Of a DNA stretch of 64,000 bases, positions 1 through 8,463 are shown piece after piece. Both the position numbers and the translations under genes were made by a program. The notes beneath the pieces were generated by a model, which ran no database searches, was not told the origin of the DNA, and saw only the letters and a list, made by a program, of their open reading frames with translations. Numbering within the stretch: the stretch's first letter is position 1; each line of letters begins with the position of its first letter. This stretch comes from Pandoraea communis (lineage in GTDB: Bacteria > Pseudomonadota > Gammaproteobacteria > Burkholderiales > Burkholderiaceae), in assembly GCF_902459745.1 (NCBI RefSeq), contig NZ_CABPSJ010000002.1, positions 1 to 64,000 on the forward strand, written 5' to 3'.

Positions 1-1
1 C

Positions 2-490
2 GGCCTGAAGATGAAGGGCATCGACAAGGCCACGCGCTACGCCACCGCACGGCGCTACATCGAGATGGTTGGCCTCAGGGGCTTCGAGGATCGCTTTCCG
101 AAGGCGCTCTCGGGGGGCATGCGCCAACGCGTGTCGATCGCCCGTGTGCTCGCCAACGATCCGGACGTGATTCTGCTCGACGAACCGTTCGCCGCGCTCG
201 ACGCGATGACGCGTCAGGTGTTGCAGGAAGAGCTGCTCCAGATCTATCAGAAGAGCGGCAAGACGATCGTCTTCATCACGCACTCCATCGACGAAGCGCT
301 GATGCTCTCCACGCGCATGGTGATCATGAGTGCACGCCCGGGCCGGGTGGCCTGCGATCTGCCGAACGATCTGCCCATGCCGCGCGACGCTCAGGTGCAG
401 CTCTCGCCGCGCTACAACGAACTCAAGTCGCAAATCTGGAACACCGTACAGACCGAGGTCATGCGCAGTCTGGAAAGCCAGGCCGCGTAA
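2..490 (+). CDS. ABC transporter ATP-binding protein, nitrate/sulfonate/taurine type (5' end missing)
   Basis: The open frame runs in from the left edge, so the N-terminus and Walker A loop lie outside the window; 162 residues are visible. The remaining part has the ABC signature LSGGMRQR, Walker B VILLDEP, the D-loop AALD and the H-loop histidine in FITHSIDEA, all in normal order. The long LDAMTR segment after Walker B and the ITHSIDEAL form are typical of the SsuB/TauB/NrtD ATPases that energise uptake of small anions and nitrogen or sulfur compounds. The FAD oxidoreductase begins 30 bp downstream on the same strand, so the importer probably supplies its substrate. Family assignment is firm; substrate is not determinable here. 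Confidence 0.9.
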   Translation, partial: GLKMKGIDKATRYATARRYIEMVGLRGFEDRFPKALSGGMRQRVSIARVLANDPDVILLDEPFAALDAMTRQVLQEELLQIYQKSGKTIVFITHSIDEALMLSTRMVIMSARPGRVACDLPNDLPMPRDAQVQLSPRYNELKSQIWNTVQTEVMRSLESQAA

Positions 491-520
491 CTTCCGGCAA
501 GCCCCCGCATTTCTATCGTC

Positions 521-1852
521 ATGCCCTCCAATCAAGTCACTCCCTCCCGCCTCGCGCGGGACACCTTTCCCGCCTATCAGGCGGGATCTGGCTGGAACGC
601 GCTGCTGCCGGCGCGCATGCCTCACACCCGAGCGCCGGTGGCCCGCAGTTTCGACGTCATCGTCATCGGCGCAGGCTTCACTGGCCTGGCCGCCGCGCGG
701 CGCGTGGCCGAACTTCGCCCCAACGCCACGGTGCTGGTGATCGATGCCACCACCATCGGCGACAGTTCGGCCGGGCGCAACTCGGGCTTTCTCATCAACC
801 TGCCGCACAACACCGGGATGGGTGGACATGGCAGTCCGCTGGAAGTTGCACGCAAGCAGATCCAGCTCTACGACACCGGCCTCAAATGGCTGCATGAACT
901 CGTCACGACGCACGGCATCGACTGTGGCTGGAACCCTGCCGGCAAGTACCACGCGGCCGCAACACCAGACGGCGAGCAACGCTTGCGCGACACGCTCGTG
1001 CAATACCGCGAGTGGGGGGTGACGTACCGCGAACTGTCGCGCGACGCGCTGCAAAGCGAGATCGGCACCGGCTATTACCGCTACGGTTATCACTCCGACA
1101 GTAATGTTTTCGTGCAACCCGCAGCGTTCGTTCGCGGCCTGGCCGACAGCCTGCCCGACAACGTCCGGCTGTGGGAGAACGAACCCGTCGTGTCGCTTGA
1201 CGGTAACGGCCCCTTCACAGTGACGACCGCGACGACGCAACTGAGCGCCGCGCAGGTGATCGTCGCGAACAACGGCTTCGCGCGCAAGCTGGGGCTCGCG
1301 CGCGATCGTGTCTTCACGATCTACACGTATGCCGCCATGACGCCGGCACTGCCCGCCGACGAACTCGCCAAGCTGGGTTCAGCCCCCGAATGGGGCGTGA
1401 TTCCGGCGAACCGGCTAGGCACGACGCTGCGCAAGACGCTCGGCGGCCGCTTCGTTGTGCGCAGCGCCTATTCGTACGAGAAGGAACGTCCGATGGCCGA
1501 GGTCGGCGCCATGCTCACAGACGCGTATCGCCGTCGCTATCCCCAGATGGCCTCGCACAAGTTCGAGTACGTCTGGGGGGGCGTCACGGCCCTCACCCGC
1601 AATGGCGCGCTATATTTCGGCGAAGTGCGCAAAGGGCTGTTCGCCTCGATCGGATGCAATGGGGCGGGCGTGCTCAAGGGCAGCATGTTCGGCAAGCTGC
1701 TCGGCGAGATGGCCTGCGGCCAACAATCGCCCGAGCTATCCGATGCGCTGGGCTTCGAGCGGCCGACCTGGCTGCCGCCCGAGCCGATCCGCCGTGTGGC
1801 GATTGTCTCCGCAATCCAGTATCAGAAGCACCGGGCCGGTCTGGAACGATAG
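521..1852 (+). CDS. FAD-dependent oxidoreductase (DAO family)
   Basis: A 443-residue protein with a dinucleotide-binding fold starting at about residue 44: FDVIVIGAGFTGLAAARR contains the GxGxxG-type FAD loop (residues 50-55), followed by an acidic strand end (VLVID) and the SSAGRNSG flavin-contact segment. The C-terminal part has the GVTALTRNGALYFGE and IGCNGAGVLKGS segments seen in glycine/D-amino-acid oxidase-like proteins. These enzymes oxidise amines or amino acids to imines. No signal peptide or membrane segment is seen, so it is cytoplasmic. It follows the ABC ATPase by 30 bp and probably acts on the imported amine. No strong ribosome binding site precedes the ATG. Confidence 0.85.
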   Translation: MPSNQVTPSRLARDTFPAYQAGSGWNALLPARMPHTRAPVARSFDVIVIGAGFTGLAAARRVAELRPNATVLVIDATTIGDSSAGRNSGFLINLPHNTGMGGHGSPLEVARKQIQLYDTGLKWLHELVTTHGIDCGWNPAGKYHAAATPDGEQRLRDTLVQYREWGVTYRELSRDALQSEIGTGYYRYGYHSDSNVFVQPAAFVRGLADSLPDNVRLWENEPVVSLDGNGPFTVTTATTQLSAAQVIVANNGFARKLGLARDRVFTIYTYAAMTPALPADELAKLGSAPEWGVIPANRLGTTLRKTLGGRFVVRSAYSYEKERPMAEVGAMLTDAYRRRYPQMASHKFEYVWGGVTALTRNGALYFGEVRKGLFASIGCNGAGVLKGSMFGKLLGEMACGQQSPELSDALGFERPTWLPPEPIRRVAIVSAIQYQKHRAGLER

Positions 1853-2001
1853 CCGCGCCGTCGCCGCTCACGCCCCGTCAGAGCGACCTCAGAAGTCGCC
1901 ATGGCGCGGCGTGCGGGTGGCGGCCTGATGCACATGCCGTAGGACGAATTGCTACACTGCACCCCTGCGGCGAAGGCCGCGTTTTCGATAGGGTCTCGCT
2001 G

Positions 2002-2289
2002 ATGTACATCGTCGAACTGACTTACCTGCAACCTACCAGCGCCATTGACGCGCAGCTCGAAGCCCACCGCCAGTTTCTCGCCACGCAGTACGAACGCGGT
2101 CTGTTCATTGCATCGGGGCCGAAACAGCCGCGCAATGGCGGCGTCATCATCGTGTCGGGCAAGGTCTCGCGCGACGAACTCGATGCGATCCTCGCACAAG
2201 ACCCCTTCCACGTTCATGCGCTGGCCGACTATCGCATCGTCGCGTTCGACCCGGTCAAGTCTCATCCGCAAATCACCGATCTGCTCTGA
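2002..2289 (+). CDS. YciI family protein
   Basis: A 95-residue ferredoxin-fold protein of the YciI/YCII family. The pattern MYIVELTYLQP at the start, the central HRQFL segment with its histidine, ASGPKQPRNGG and the C-terminal DPFHVHALADYRIVAFDP match the family along its whole length. YciI-like proteins are small cytoplasmic proteins, some with hydrolase or dehalogenase-like activity; the role here is unknown. The ATG at 2002 was chosen because the family begins directly with this beta strand, although the frame stays open far upstream. A hairpin follows the stop codon. Confidence 0.85.
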   Translation: MYIVELTYLQPTSAIDAQLEAHRQFLATQYERGLFIASGPKQPRNGGVIIVSGKVSRDELDAILAQDPFHVHALADYRIVAFDPVKSHPQITDLL

Positions 2290-2293
2290 TCGC

Positions 2294-2313
2294 CCGGCAC
2301 CTGCAGGTGCCGG
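2294..2313 (+). terminator. Perfect 20-bp palindrome downstream of the YciI gene
   Basis: CCGGCACCTGCAGGTGCCGG is a perfect inverted repeat that can fold as an 8-bp stem with a TGCA loop. It starts 4 bp after the YciI stop codon and is followed by a short ATTTTC tract. It sits between the converging YciI and histidine kinase genes and probably ends transcription, though the T-tract is weak. Confidence 0.5.
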
Positions 2314-2369
2314 AACCCGCCATTTTCATGACCGCTCGAGACTTATCGTGGCGCGCATAGCGCCGCGTC

Positions 2370-3707
2370 TCATGCCCTGAGCGAAAGACGCGCCTCCAGG
2401 CCACCGCCCTCACGATTGCGCAGCGTCAGTGTGGCGTCCATGGCCTGCGCAAGCTGACGAGCGATGGCGAGCCCCAGGCCGGTGCCACCGGTATGGCGAT
2501 TGCGCGACGTTTCCAGACGCACGAACGGCGCGAAGACCGCATCGAGCATGTCGTCCGGAATGCCCGGTCCTCGATCGCACACCACCACGTCGATACCGTT
2601 CACGCTTCGTGTCACGGCCAACTGCGCTTCATTGCCGTACTTGAGCGCGTTGTCGAGGAGATTGCCGACAATGCGCCGCAATGCCTGGGGACGCGTCACG
2701 ATTGGATGACCGACCAGCCCCTCGAGCGTGACGGGCGAGCCCGCGTCGGCGTAGTCGCACACCAGGCTGTCGAGCAACGCATCGAGATCGACCTTGCAAG
2801 GCGCTTCAGACGCGCCGTGCAGCGTGCGTGCATACGTCACCCCTTCCTTGACGAGGGACTCCATCTCGCGCAGATCCTGCTGCAGGCGCACCGCCGATGT
2901 CTCGTCGTCCATCGTATCGACCCGCAAGCGCATCCGCGTGATCGGCGTTTGCAGGTCGTGCGAAATCGCGGCAAGAATCTGCATGCGCTCGGTCATGTAA
3001 CTGCCGATGCGGTCCTGCATGGCGTTGAACGCCCGCGCCGCGCGCGCAACTTCGGACGGGCCGTCTTCATTCAGACGCTCGGCGCGCAGATCCGGGCCAA
3101 GTGCGTCGGCCGCATTCGCCAGCGCGTTCAGCGGACGCGTCGCCACACGCACGGCCAGCCAGCAGCAACCGGCGATCATCACCAACTGCAATATCAGCAC
3201 GGCCGGCAGCCAGCCGGAAAGCGGGAGTGTCGGTGTCGGAAACACGTCGATGGTGAGTGGCGAGCCGTCGGTAAGGCGCAGGTGCACCTGAAGCCGGTCA
3301 GGATCGTTGGGCACGCTGTTCACTGTCAACGGATACGACACGCCGATGGCGTCCCGAATCACACGGGCGACCTGTACGGCGAGTCCTGCGTCGGGTGTGC
3401 CGCCGCGCTCCCCGTCCCCCAGTTCGAAACGATAGCTGCGCCGCGCCAGACGCGGCAGCCATTGTGCCCGCTCGGCAGGGGGCAGATGGTCGAGCAACGC
3501 GACCGAGCTGGCGACCTCGCTCTCGATGTAGACGCTCATCATGTTCGACGTCACGCGGTTTCGCTCGGTCATCGTGAGCCAGAACGAAAGCGCCTGTACA
3601 AGCGCCAGACCAACAAACAGGATGAGGGCGAGCCGCGCGAAGAGCGAGCGCGGCCAGTGCAAGCGTGGCCGGCGAAGCGCCGGGGACGGCGTCGGAGACG
3701 GTGTCAT
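2370..3707 (-). CDS. Sensor histidine kinase (EnvZ-like)
   Basis: A 445-residue inner-membrane kinase. A first membrane segment lies at about residues 22-45, a periplasmic sensor at 46-165 and a second membrane segment at about 166-188, followed by HAMP. The dimerisation box AAISHDLQTPITRMR carries the phosphorylated His250. The ATPase has the N box RIVGNLLDNALKYG, G1 CDRGPGIP and G2 GGTGLGLAIA. The start at 3707 forms an ATGA overlap with the stop of the response regulator; the frame is open 11 codons further, but those lie inside the upstream gene. It phosphorylates the adjacent regulator. The signal is unknown. Confidence 0.93.
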   Translation of the reverse strand: MTPSPTPSPALRRPRLHWPRSLFARLALILFVGLALVQALSFWLTMTERNRVTSNMMSVYIESEVASSVALLDHLPPAERAQWLPRLARRSYRFELGDGERGGTPDAGLAVQVARVIRDAIGVSYPLTVNSVPNDPDRLQVHLRLTDGSPLTIDVFPTPTLPLSGWLPAVLILQLVMIAGCCWLAVRVATRPLNALANAADALGPDLRAERLNEDGPSEVARAARAFNAMQDRIGSYMTERMQILAAISHDLQTPITRMRLRVDTMDDETSAVRLQQDLREMESLVKEGVTYARTLHGASEAPCKVDLDALLDSLVCDYADAGSPVTLEGLVGHPIVTRPQALRRIVGNLLDNALKYGNEAQLAVTRSVNGIDVVVCDRGPGIPDDMLDAVFAPFVRLETSRNRHTGGTGLGLAIARQLAQAMDATLTLRNREGGGLEARLSLRA

Positions 3708-4444
3708 TCGGGGGCGGCAACCACAGTGACCGCCGCGCAAAACACATAGCCTTCGTTGCGCAACGTCTTGATATAGCGGGGCTCACGCGCACCGTCGCGC
3801 AAACGCTGACGCAAGCGACTGATGAGCAGATCGATGGAGCGATCGAAAGCGTCGGCCTGCCGCCCCTGCGTGAGGTTGAGCAACTGGTCTCGCGTGAGCA
3901 CCCGTTGCGGGTGATCGAGCAGCACACGCAGCAACCGATATTCCGCGCCGCTGAGCGCCACTTGTGTGCCTTCGGTATCGAGCAGATGTCGGGCCGTCGT
4001 ATCGAGCTGCCATTCGCCAAAGCCCAGGATCTCGGCCGTCTCGGTAATCTGCATCCCCGGCGGAAGCATGCGGGTGCGGCGTAGCACGGACTTGATCCGG
4101 GCCAGCAATTCACGCACAGCAAACGGCTTGGCAAGGTAATCGTCTGCGCCCATCTCCAGCCCGACGATACGGTCGGTCTCTTCGCTGCGTGCGGTGAGCA
4201 TCAGCACCGGCACCGCCTTGAACTTGCCCGCGCGCAGTTCGCGGCACAGCACGAGGCCGTCTTCGCCGGGCAGCATCAGGTCGAGCACGATCAGGTCCGG
4301 CGGGCCGTCGGCCAGCACCGCCCGCATCTCACGCCCGTTCGCGGCAACGCTCACGCGCATGCCGTTCTTTTCGAGATATTCGGCCAGCAGCTCCCGAATA
4401 CCGCGATCGTCGTCGACGATCAATACATGATCGATCTTTTCCAT
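3704..4444 (-). CDS. OmpR-family response regulator
   Basis: A 246-residue two-domain regulator. The receiver domain (about 7-120) has the acidic pair in VDDD, phospho-acceptor Asp55 in VLDLMLPGEDG, the conserved Thr in MLTARSEE and Lys in LAKPF. A winged-helix effector domain (about 140-238) ends with RYIKTLRNEGYVF, typical of OmpR/PhoB. The ATG at 4444 starts the canonical MEKIDHVLIVDDD; the frame is open upstream but lacks homology there. The stop overlaps the kinase start by four bases, so the pair is co-transcribed and translationally coupled. Confidence 0.95.
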   Translation of the reverse strand: MEKIDHVLIVDDDRGIRELLAEYLEKNGMRVSVAANGREMRAVLADGPPDLIVLDLMLPGEDGLVLCRELRAGKFKAVPVLMLTARSEETDRIVGLEMGADDYLAKPFAVRELLARIKSVLRRTRMLPPGMQITETAEILGFGEWQLDTTARHLLDTEGTQVALSGAEYRLLRVLLDHPQRVLTRDQLLNLTQGRQADAFDRSIDLLISRLRQRLRDGAREPRYIKTLRNEGYVFCAAVTVVAAPE

Positions 4445-4452
4445 GCGCGCGA

Positions 4453-4644
4453 TTATAGCGATGACGGTTGAGTACGGCGGCCCTTGCCGCCGCCGGGCAA
4501 AGCCGGGCCGGTGCGACGCCGCAAACGCGCCGTTGCCGGCATCACCCGGCGGCTGGCCGGCGCGAGATCGCATTGCAGCGGACGGATGACTTCGGTGCTG
4601 AAGCCGCCTGCCAGAAAGGCGATCAGACTGAGCAGGCGTCTCAT
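4453..4644 (-). CDS. Possible small hydrophobic-N-terminus protein (63 aa), coupled to the GFA gene
   Basis: This short frame starts with an ATG whose last bases overlap the stop codon of the GFA gene (ATGA at 4641-4644) and ends 8 bp before the response regulator start, filling the gap exactly. The product begins MRRLLSLIAFLAGGF, which could be a short membrane anchor or signal sequence, and continues with a basic, proline- and arginine-rich tail. I recognise no family. The spacing suggests a real translationally coupled gene, but the composition of the tail is also what random high-GC sequence gives. Confidence 0.3.
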   Translation of the reverse strand: MRRLLSLIAFLAGGFSTEVIRPLQCDLAPASRRVMPATARLRRRTGPALPGGGKGRRTQPSSL

Positions 4645-5012
4645 GCGTGCGCCACCACGGAGAGCGTCCGGCCGTCGGCCACCGACGCGTCCAGCGCGTA
4701 GGGATCGACGCCTTCCAGACAGCCGATGTTCGCCCGCCACATGCCAGGTGCAGTGCGCGACGCGTGGAACGGGTAGATACCGCAATGCCTGCAAAAGTAA
4801 TGACGGGCAACGCGGGTATTGAACTGGTAGCACGTCAGGTCTTCCGCCCCCGACAGGATATGCAGGTTGGCCTCGGGAAAGGCGGGTGTCATCAAAGCCC
4901 CCTTGCGCCGGCAGAGACTGCAATTGCAGCGGGCGGCCGGCTCGACCGGCGTCTGGACTTCGAATCGGACGGCCCCGCAGTGGCAGGACCCTTGCAACCA
5001 TTCGGACGACAT
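4641..5012 (-). CDS. GFA family (glutathione-dependent formaldehyde-activating enzyme-like) protein
   Basis: A 123-residue zinc-binding protein of the GFA/CENP-V fold. Visible zinc ligands are CHCG near the N-terminus, CNCSLC at about residue 30, and FCRHCG in the second half. Family members form beta-sandwich zinc domains; true glutathione-formaldehyde activity is proven for few of them, so no substrate is claimed. The ATG at 5012 is preceded by AGGAGA nine bases upstream, which decides the start over a longer frame from 5072. It is the first gene of a run that leads into the two-component pair. Confidence 0.88.
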   Translation of the reverse strand: MSSEWLQGSCHCGAVRFEVQTPVEPAARCNCSLCRRKGALMTPAFPEANLHILSGAEDLTCYQFNTRVARHYFCRHCGIYPFHASRTAPGMWRANIGCLEGVDPYALDASVADGRTLSVVAHA

Positions 5013-5230
5013 TTCGCGACTCTCCTGTGTGCCCGCGCCGGCGGCGCGATCGCTGAGTGCTTTATAGACCAATCGCCGCCGTCGTTTGTATCACTGTGTA
5101 TCTGGCGGCGGTCCGGATACACGATATTGCCGAAATGGGCATCGGCGAACACATGGCAGATACGCCCCGGCAGTGAAATACGGTCACTGACTCATCCAAA
5201 ACCGTTGCACCGCTCTCAGGAGAAACCGCC

Positions 5231-5758
5231 ATGCTGACGCTGCTCAGAAGTGCCCTCGTCGCCCTTACCCTCACCGGCCTTGCCACTTGTGCCCCGTCGC
5301 AGGCGCGTCCGATGACCGCAGGGGCGGCGCCGGAATTCACGGGCGTGGACAACTGGCTGAACAGCCAGCCGCTCACGCTCCAACAACTGCGCGGCAAGGT
5401 CGTGCTGGTCGATTTCTGGACGTACTCGTGCATCAACTGTATCCACACGCTGCCATATGTTCAGCAGTGGTACAAGAAGTACAAGGATCAGGGACTGGTG
5501 GTGGTCGGCGTGCACACGCCGGAGTATGCGTTCGAGCGCGATACGGGCAATGTCAGCGACGCCATCCGGCGCTTCGGCATCACCTACCCGGTCGCGCTGG
5601 ACAACCGCTACGCCACGTGGAAAGCCTACGACAACCTGTACTGGCCCGCGTTCTATCTGGTCGATAAGTCAGGGAAGATTGTCTACACGCATTTCGGTGA
5701 AGGCGATTACGACAAGACCGAGGCCGCGATCAAGGCGCAGCTCTCGGCCGCGCAATGA
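5231..5758 (+). CDS. Secreted thioredoxin-like (TlpA/AhpC-TSA type) protein
   Basis: A 175-residue protein with a signal peptide (MLTLLRSALVALTLTGLATCAPSQA) and a thioredoxin domain. The redox centre is SCINC with Cys67 and Cys70, preceded by VVLVDFWTYS; the cis-proline region is NLYWPAFYLVDKSGKIVY. The NWLNSQPLTLQQLRGK lead resembles TlpA/DipZ-type reductases, which keep periplasmic cysteines reduced or deliver electrons there. AGGAG lies eight bases before the ATG. It runs convergently with the Rrf2 gene: the stop at 5758 abuts that gene's stop at 5759. Confidence 0.9.
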   Translation: MLTLLRSALVALTLTGLATCAPSQARPMTAGAAPEFTGVDNWLNSQPLTLQQLRGKVVLVDFWTYSCINCIHTLPYVQQWYKKYKDQGLVVVGVHTPEYAFERDTGNVSDAIRRFGITYPVALDNRYATWKAYDNLYWPAFYLVDKSGKIVYTHFGEGDYDKTEAAIKAQLSAAQ

Positions 5759-6202
5759 TCAGTGGCGCGACGATTCGTGCTGCCGGCAGAGCACATCGAA
5801 GTTCTGCGCAAGGTCGGCCAGCGAGATCGCGCCAAACCGCGCGATGAGGATGGACTCCGCCTCGCGCAACGCACCATCGAGTGCCGCATTCACCGCGCGC
5901 TCGACGGCGCACTCCGGATTGTCGCTCTCTACCCCGATGGCGAAGATGTGCGGTCCGCCAACCGCGCGATGGATATCGAGCAGGGTTACGTCGTGCAAAT
6001 CGCAGGCGATGGACCAGCCACCGCCGTGCCCTTTGTCGGAGCGCACATAGCCCGCCTCGCGCAGGCCCGCCATGGTGCGTCTGACCACTACGGGATTCGT
6101 GCGCAGCATCTGCGCCAGTTGCTCGGAGGTGAACGGCGCATCGTGCCGCGCCATGTGCAGCAGCACGTGCAACATGCGCGAAAGCCGGCTATCGCTCCTC
6201 AT
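5759..6202 (-). CDS. Rrf2 family transcriptional regulator
   Basis: A 147-residue regulator with an N-terminal winged helix: MRSDSRLSRMLHVLLHMA, the recognition helix region LAQMLRTNPVVVRRTMAGLREAGYV and the GHGGGWSIA wing. The cysteine triad that binds an Fe-S cluster in IscR/NsrR is absent; single cysteines occur at CDLHD and PECA. It therefore resembles the YwnA-type, non-cluster branch. It starts 7 bp after the methyltransferase stop and is the second gene of that operon, so it probably regulates it. The ATG at 6202 fits the family N-terminus better than a longer frame from 6235. Confidence 0.88.
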   Translation of the reverse strand: MRSDSRLSRMLHVLLHMARHDAPFTSEQLAQMLRTNPVVVRRTMAGLREAGYVRSDKGHGGGWSIACDLHDVTLLDIHRAVGGPHIFAIGVESDNPECAVERAVNAALDGALREAESILIARFGAISLADLAQNFDVLCRQHESSRH

Positions 6203-6209
6203 CGTCGCC

Positions 6210-6902
6210 TCAGCTATCGAGCACCTGACGCGCAAACCAGGCGTGAATGAGGCCGCTCTGGAAAAACCGTACCGGCCCGTCGAAACCGCCCTCCCGGATG
6301 ATGTCGCTCACCGCCTCGGGCGGTACCACCGCCACCTGAGAGCCGTAGATCGCCTTCGCACGCTCGCGTGCCTCGGGGCTCACCGACACCATCTCGAACC
6401 AGACGTCGAGCAACCGGCTTCCGGCTTCCGATGTCATCTCGCAAGCCAGATCGGCGCTCGCAAGATAGCCGCCCGGACGCAACCGCTGCGCTATGGCGCG
6501 GAAGAACCCCCGTCGTGCTCCAGGATCGGTCACGAACTGGGAGACGAGAATCGCCGTCGCTGCGTCGAATGGCACAGCCGCCGGCAGCGAATCCAGATAC
6601 CCCTGATGAAAGACGCACCGCGACGCGATGCCCTCCGCCTCGGCCTTGCCGCGAAAGACGTCGAGCATCGGCCCGGACGGCTCCACTGCGGTAAAGCGCC
6701 AACCGGGATGGCGCTCGGCGAGCGACAGAATCTCCGCCCCGGTGCCCGCCCCGACGCACAGCACATTGGCCGCTTCCGGCAATGGCGCAAAGACGCTGTC
6801 GAGCACTAGTTGCAGCGCCTCGCGCAATGGCGCCAGCGCTTGCCACGTCTGATCGTACGTCGCCGCGTGCTGGTCGAACATCGCTATCGTGTCTTGCTGC
6901 AT
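6210..6902 (-). CDS. Class I SAM-dependent methyltransferase
   Basis: A 230-residue cytoplasmic enzyme. Motif I is NVLCVGAGTGAEILSLAERHP (about residues 46-66), the acidic end of strand 2 is FTAVEPSG, and motif III is RLRPGGYLASADLA. The N-terminal MFDQHAATYDQTW is the usual cap of small-molecule methyltransferases. No substrate-specific motif is recognised. It heads a two-gene unit with an Rrf2 regulator, an arrangement often used for sensing an electrophile or metal and modifying it, but that is only inference. Confidence 0.85.
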   Translation of the reverse strand: MQQDTIAMFDQHAATYDQTWQALAPLREALQLVLDSVFAPLPEAANVLCVGAGTGAEILSLAERHPGWRFTAVEPSGPMLDVFRGKAEAEGIASRCVFHQGYLDSLPAAVPFDAATAILVSQFVTDPGARRGFFRAIAQRLRPGGYLASADLACEMTSEAGSRLLDVWFEMVSVSPEARERAKAIYGSQVAVVPPEAVSDIIREGGFDGPVRFFQSGLIHAWFARQVLDS

Positions 6903-6923
6903 GGCTTGACTCCATTTTCACGT

Positions 6924-6936
6924 AACATTTGATGTT
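6924..6936. promoter_or_regulatory. AACAT-N3-ATGTT dyad upstream of the methyltransferase-Rrf2 operon
   Basis: A perfect hyphenated inverted repeat lies 22 bp upstream of the methyltransferase start codon. Its position in the leader or promoter and the presence of an Rrf2 gene in the operon make it a candidate autoregulatory operator. The arms are short, so this is tentative. Confidence 0.35.
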
Positions 6937-7339
6937 CCATCATGCCATGCGAAGGAGATGCCGCGCAAGCGCATCGGTTCCCTGAGGCCCACATGCGCAA
7001 TGGCAGCGACTTCGCCTCGCGCGCGCGGCCGGCACCTCGATAACGGTGACGCAGCCTATGCCCGCGATGCACGCACGGGTTGTTTTTGGTTGTTGTGCTC
7101 CAATTCCCCGATTGGTGAACGTACGGCCGCAGCGCCAACATCAGTCGCGGTGCCGGTTTGCGCGCAGATGTCACTTATCTGGCACCTCCCTCGGGTGGTT
7201 GAACATCGGCGATCCCCTTTCTACGCTCCATCGGTGGAACGCGCTCCGGCGTTTCGCGCGCGGCTGACAAGCCGCTGCCTTCGAGGCCGTCGTCGCACGA
7301 GATCGACGGCATTCAACGCAGTCTTTCGTGGAGAAACAC
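6937..7339. other. Intergenic region before the first PixA/AidA gene
   Basis: About 400 bp separate the divergent methyltransferase and PixA/AidA genes. A CCAAT-N6-ATTGG inverted repeat at 7100-7115 is the only clear structure. No confident sigma-70 promoter, LuxR-type box or tRNA was seen. An open frame across 6958-7614 has no protein-like character. Confidence 0.4.
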
Positions 7340-7843
7340 ATGTCAGAAATTACCGATGTACTGGTGAGCATCGACACCAAAACGATTGTCGACCGGTACG
7401 GCAAGAACTCCAGCATGGCGAATCCACCGCTCATCGATTTCAAGCACGTCTTCATGATCGTGACGCAAAACAACGTGGTGAGCGGACAAGCGGGCGGCGA
7501 GCTGGATATTGCAGCCACTGTCGGGGACGTCATCCGGTGGCGCGAAAGCTCGCTCTCACTGGGCTTCGAGCAATCGTGCATCTTCTACAAGTTCGTCGGC
7601 AATCAAGGCAATGATCTGATCTCACCGCCCTCGCCGCGTGAGGCCGAAGTCACCTTGCCCGTGCCGAACCCGCCGGACCCGACCAAGCCGAAGAAGCAAA
7701 AGTGCTCGAACTACTTCTGGTCCTGCGAAACGCTCAAGACCGGGCGCGTGACCTATCACTTCCAGTTCATGATCCTCGACCGCAGCGGCAATCTGTGCGG
7801 CTGCTACCAGTGGGATCCGTTCATCACCATCCGCAACAACTGA
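7340..7843 (+). CDS. PixA/AidA family inclusion-body protein (first copy)
   Basis: A 167-residue protein of the PixA/AidA family. It begins with ITDVLVSIDTKTIVDRYGKNSS, has the VMIVTQNN-like strand with GELDIAATVGDVIRWRESSLS, and ends YHFQFMILDRSGNLCGCYQWDPFITI, all typical blocks. Known relatives are the Xenorhabdus crystalline inclusion protein PixA and the quorum-regulated AidA of Burkholderia; biochemical function is unclear. No signal peptide. GGAG lies six bases before the ATG at 7340, deciding against an in-frame start four codons earlier. A shorter relative follows 95 bp downstream. Confidence 0.88.
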   Translation: MSEITDVLVSIDTKTIVDRYGKNSSMANPPLIDFKHVFMIVTQNNVVSGQAGGELDIAATVGDVIRWRESSLSLGFEQSCIFYKFVGNQGNDLISPPSPREAEVTLPVPNPPDPTKPKKQKCSNYFWSCETLKTGRVTYHFQFMILDRSGNLCGCYQWDPFITIRNN

Positions 7844-7938
7844 CCCAGGCCGGGCCGCGATCCGTTTCCCGCAGGTATACCGCAACGCAGGGTGCCGGAT
7901 CGCGGCAACGCAATGACAGCTCACGGCAAGGAATTCCC

Positions 7939-8463
7939 ATGTCCGATGCACGCACCTCCAGCGCCGGTAGTGAAACCCGCGCCTTCGCCGATGTTTTGCT
8001 TGTCATCGATGCGGTAATGCTGCTCGACCGGTACCCCGACGCGGCGCACAACCCCGTGGATATCGAAGGCGACGGTTGCTACGGACTCGCGCCCGACAAC
8101 GTTGCGCTTCATGGCATCTGCGCGGCACCGTGGCCTATCGATGTCCGTGCCGGTGACCGCCTCCGGCTGCGCTGGACGTCACTTGCCATGCGTGGCGAAC
8201 ACGCCGTGCTGCTCCAGCTCTCCGTGGATGACGAGTCGACACTGGGCGGTCTGGAAATGCATGTCGATGAGCACGCTACGCGCTATGCGCCGCAGTCGGG
8301 CGCCCCGCAGGCGCCTGTCGCCCGCGAGGCACCGGATGCCTTCTGGCAGGCCGACGTCGTAGCAGGCGGCACGGCCGAACTGAACGTCGAGGCCATCGTC
8401 ACGGACCGCGACGCCAACGTCCTCGCCCGGTTTCGCTGGCCGCTGCCGGTGGTCGTGCCATGA
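7939..8463 (+). CDS. PixA/AidA family protein (second, divergent copy)
   Basis: A 174-residue paralogue of the preceding gene. The shared plan is visible: FADVLLVIDAVMLLDRYPDA at the start, then DVRAGDRLRLRWTSLAMRGEHAVLLQL, and a C-terminal AELNVEAIVTDRDANVLARFRWPLPVVV. It has diverged strongly from the first copy and lacks its cysteine-rich end. AAGGA precedes the ATG at 7939. Both genes are probably one transcript. The stop codon opens directly into a stretch of gene remains (8464-8726). Confidence 0.82.
   Translation: MSDARTSSAGSETRAFADVLLVIDAVMLLDRYPDAAHNPVDIEGDGCYGLAPDNVALHGICAAPWPIDVRAGDRLRLRWTSLAMRGEHAVLLQLSVDDESTLGGLEMHVDEHATRYAPQSGAPQAPVAREAPDAFWQADVVAGGTAELNVEAIVTDRDANVLARFRWPLPVVVP

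Noticed and set aside
6958-7614. 218-residue plus-strand frame before and over the first PixA gene
   Set aside because: Arg/Cys/His-rich without family features, and it overlaps the well-supported PixA gene in another frame.
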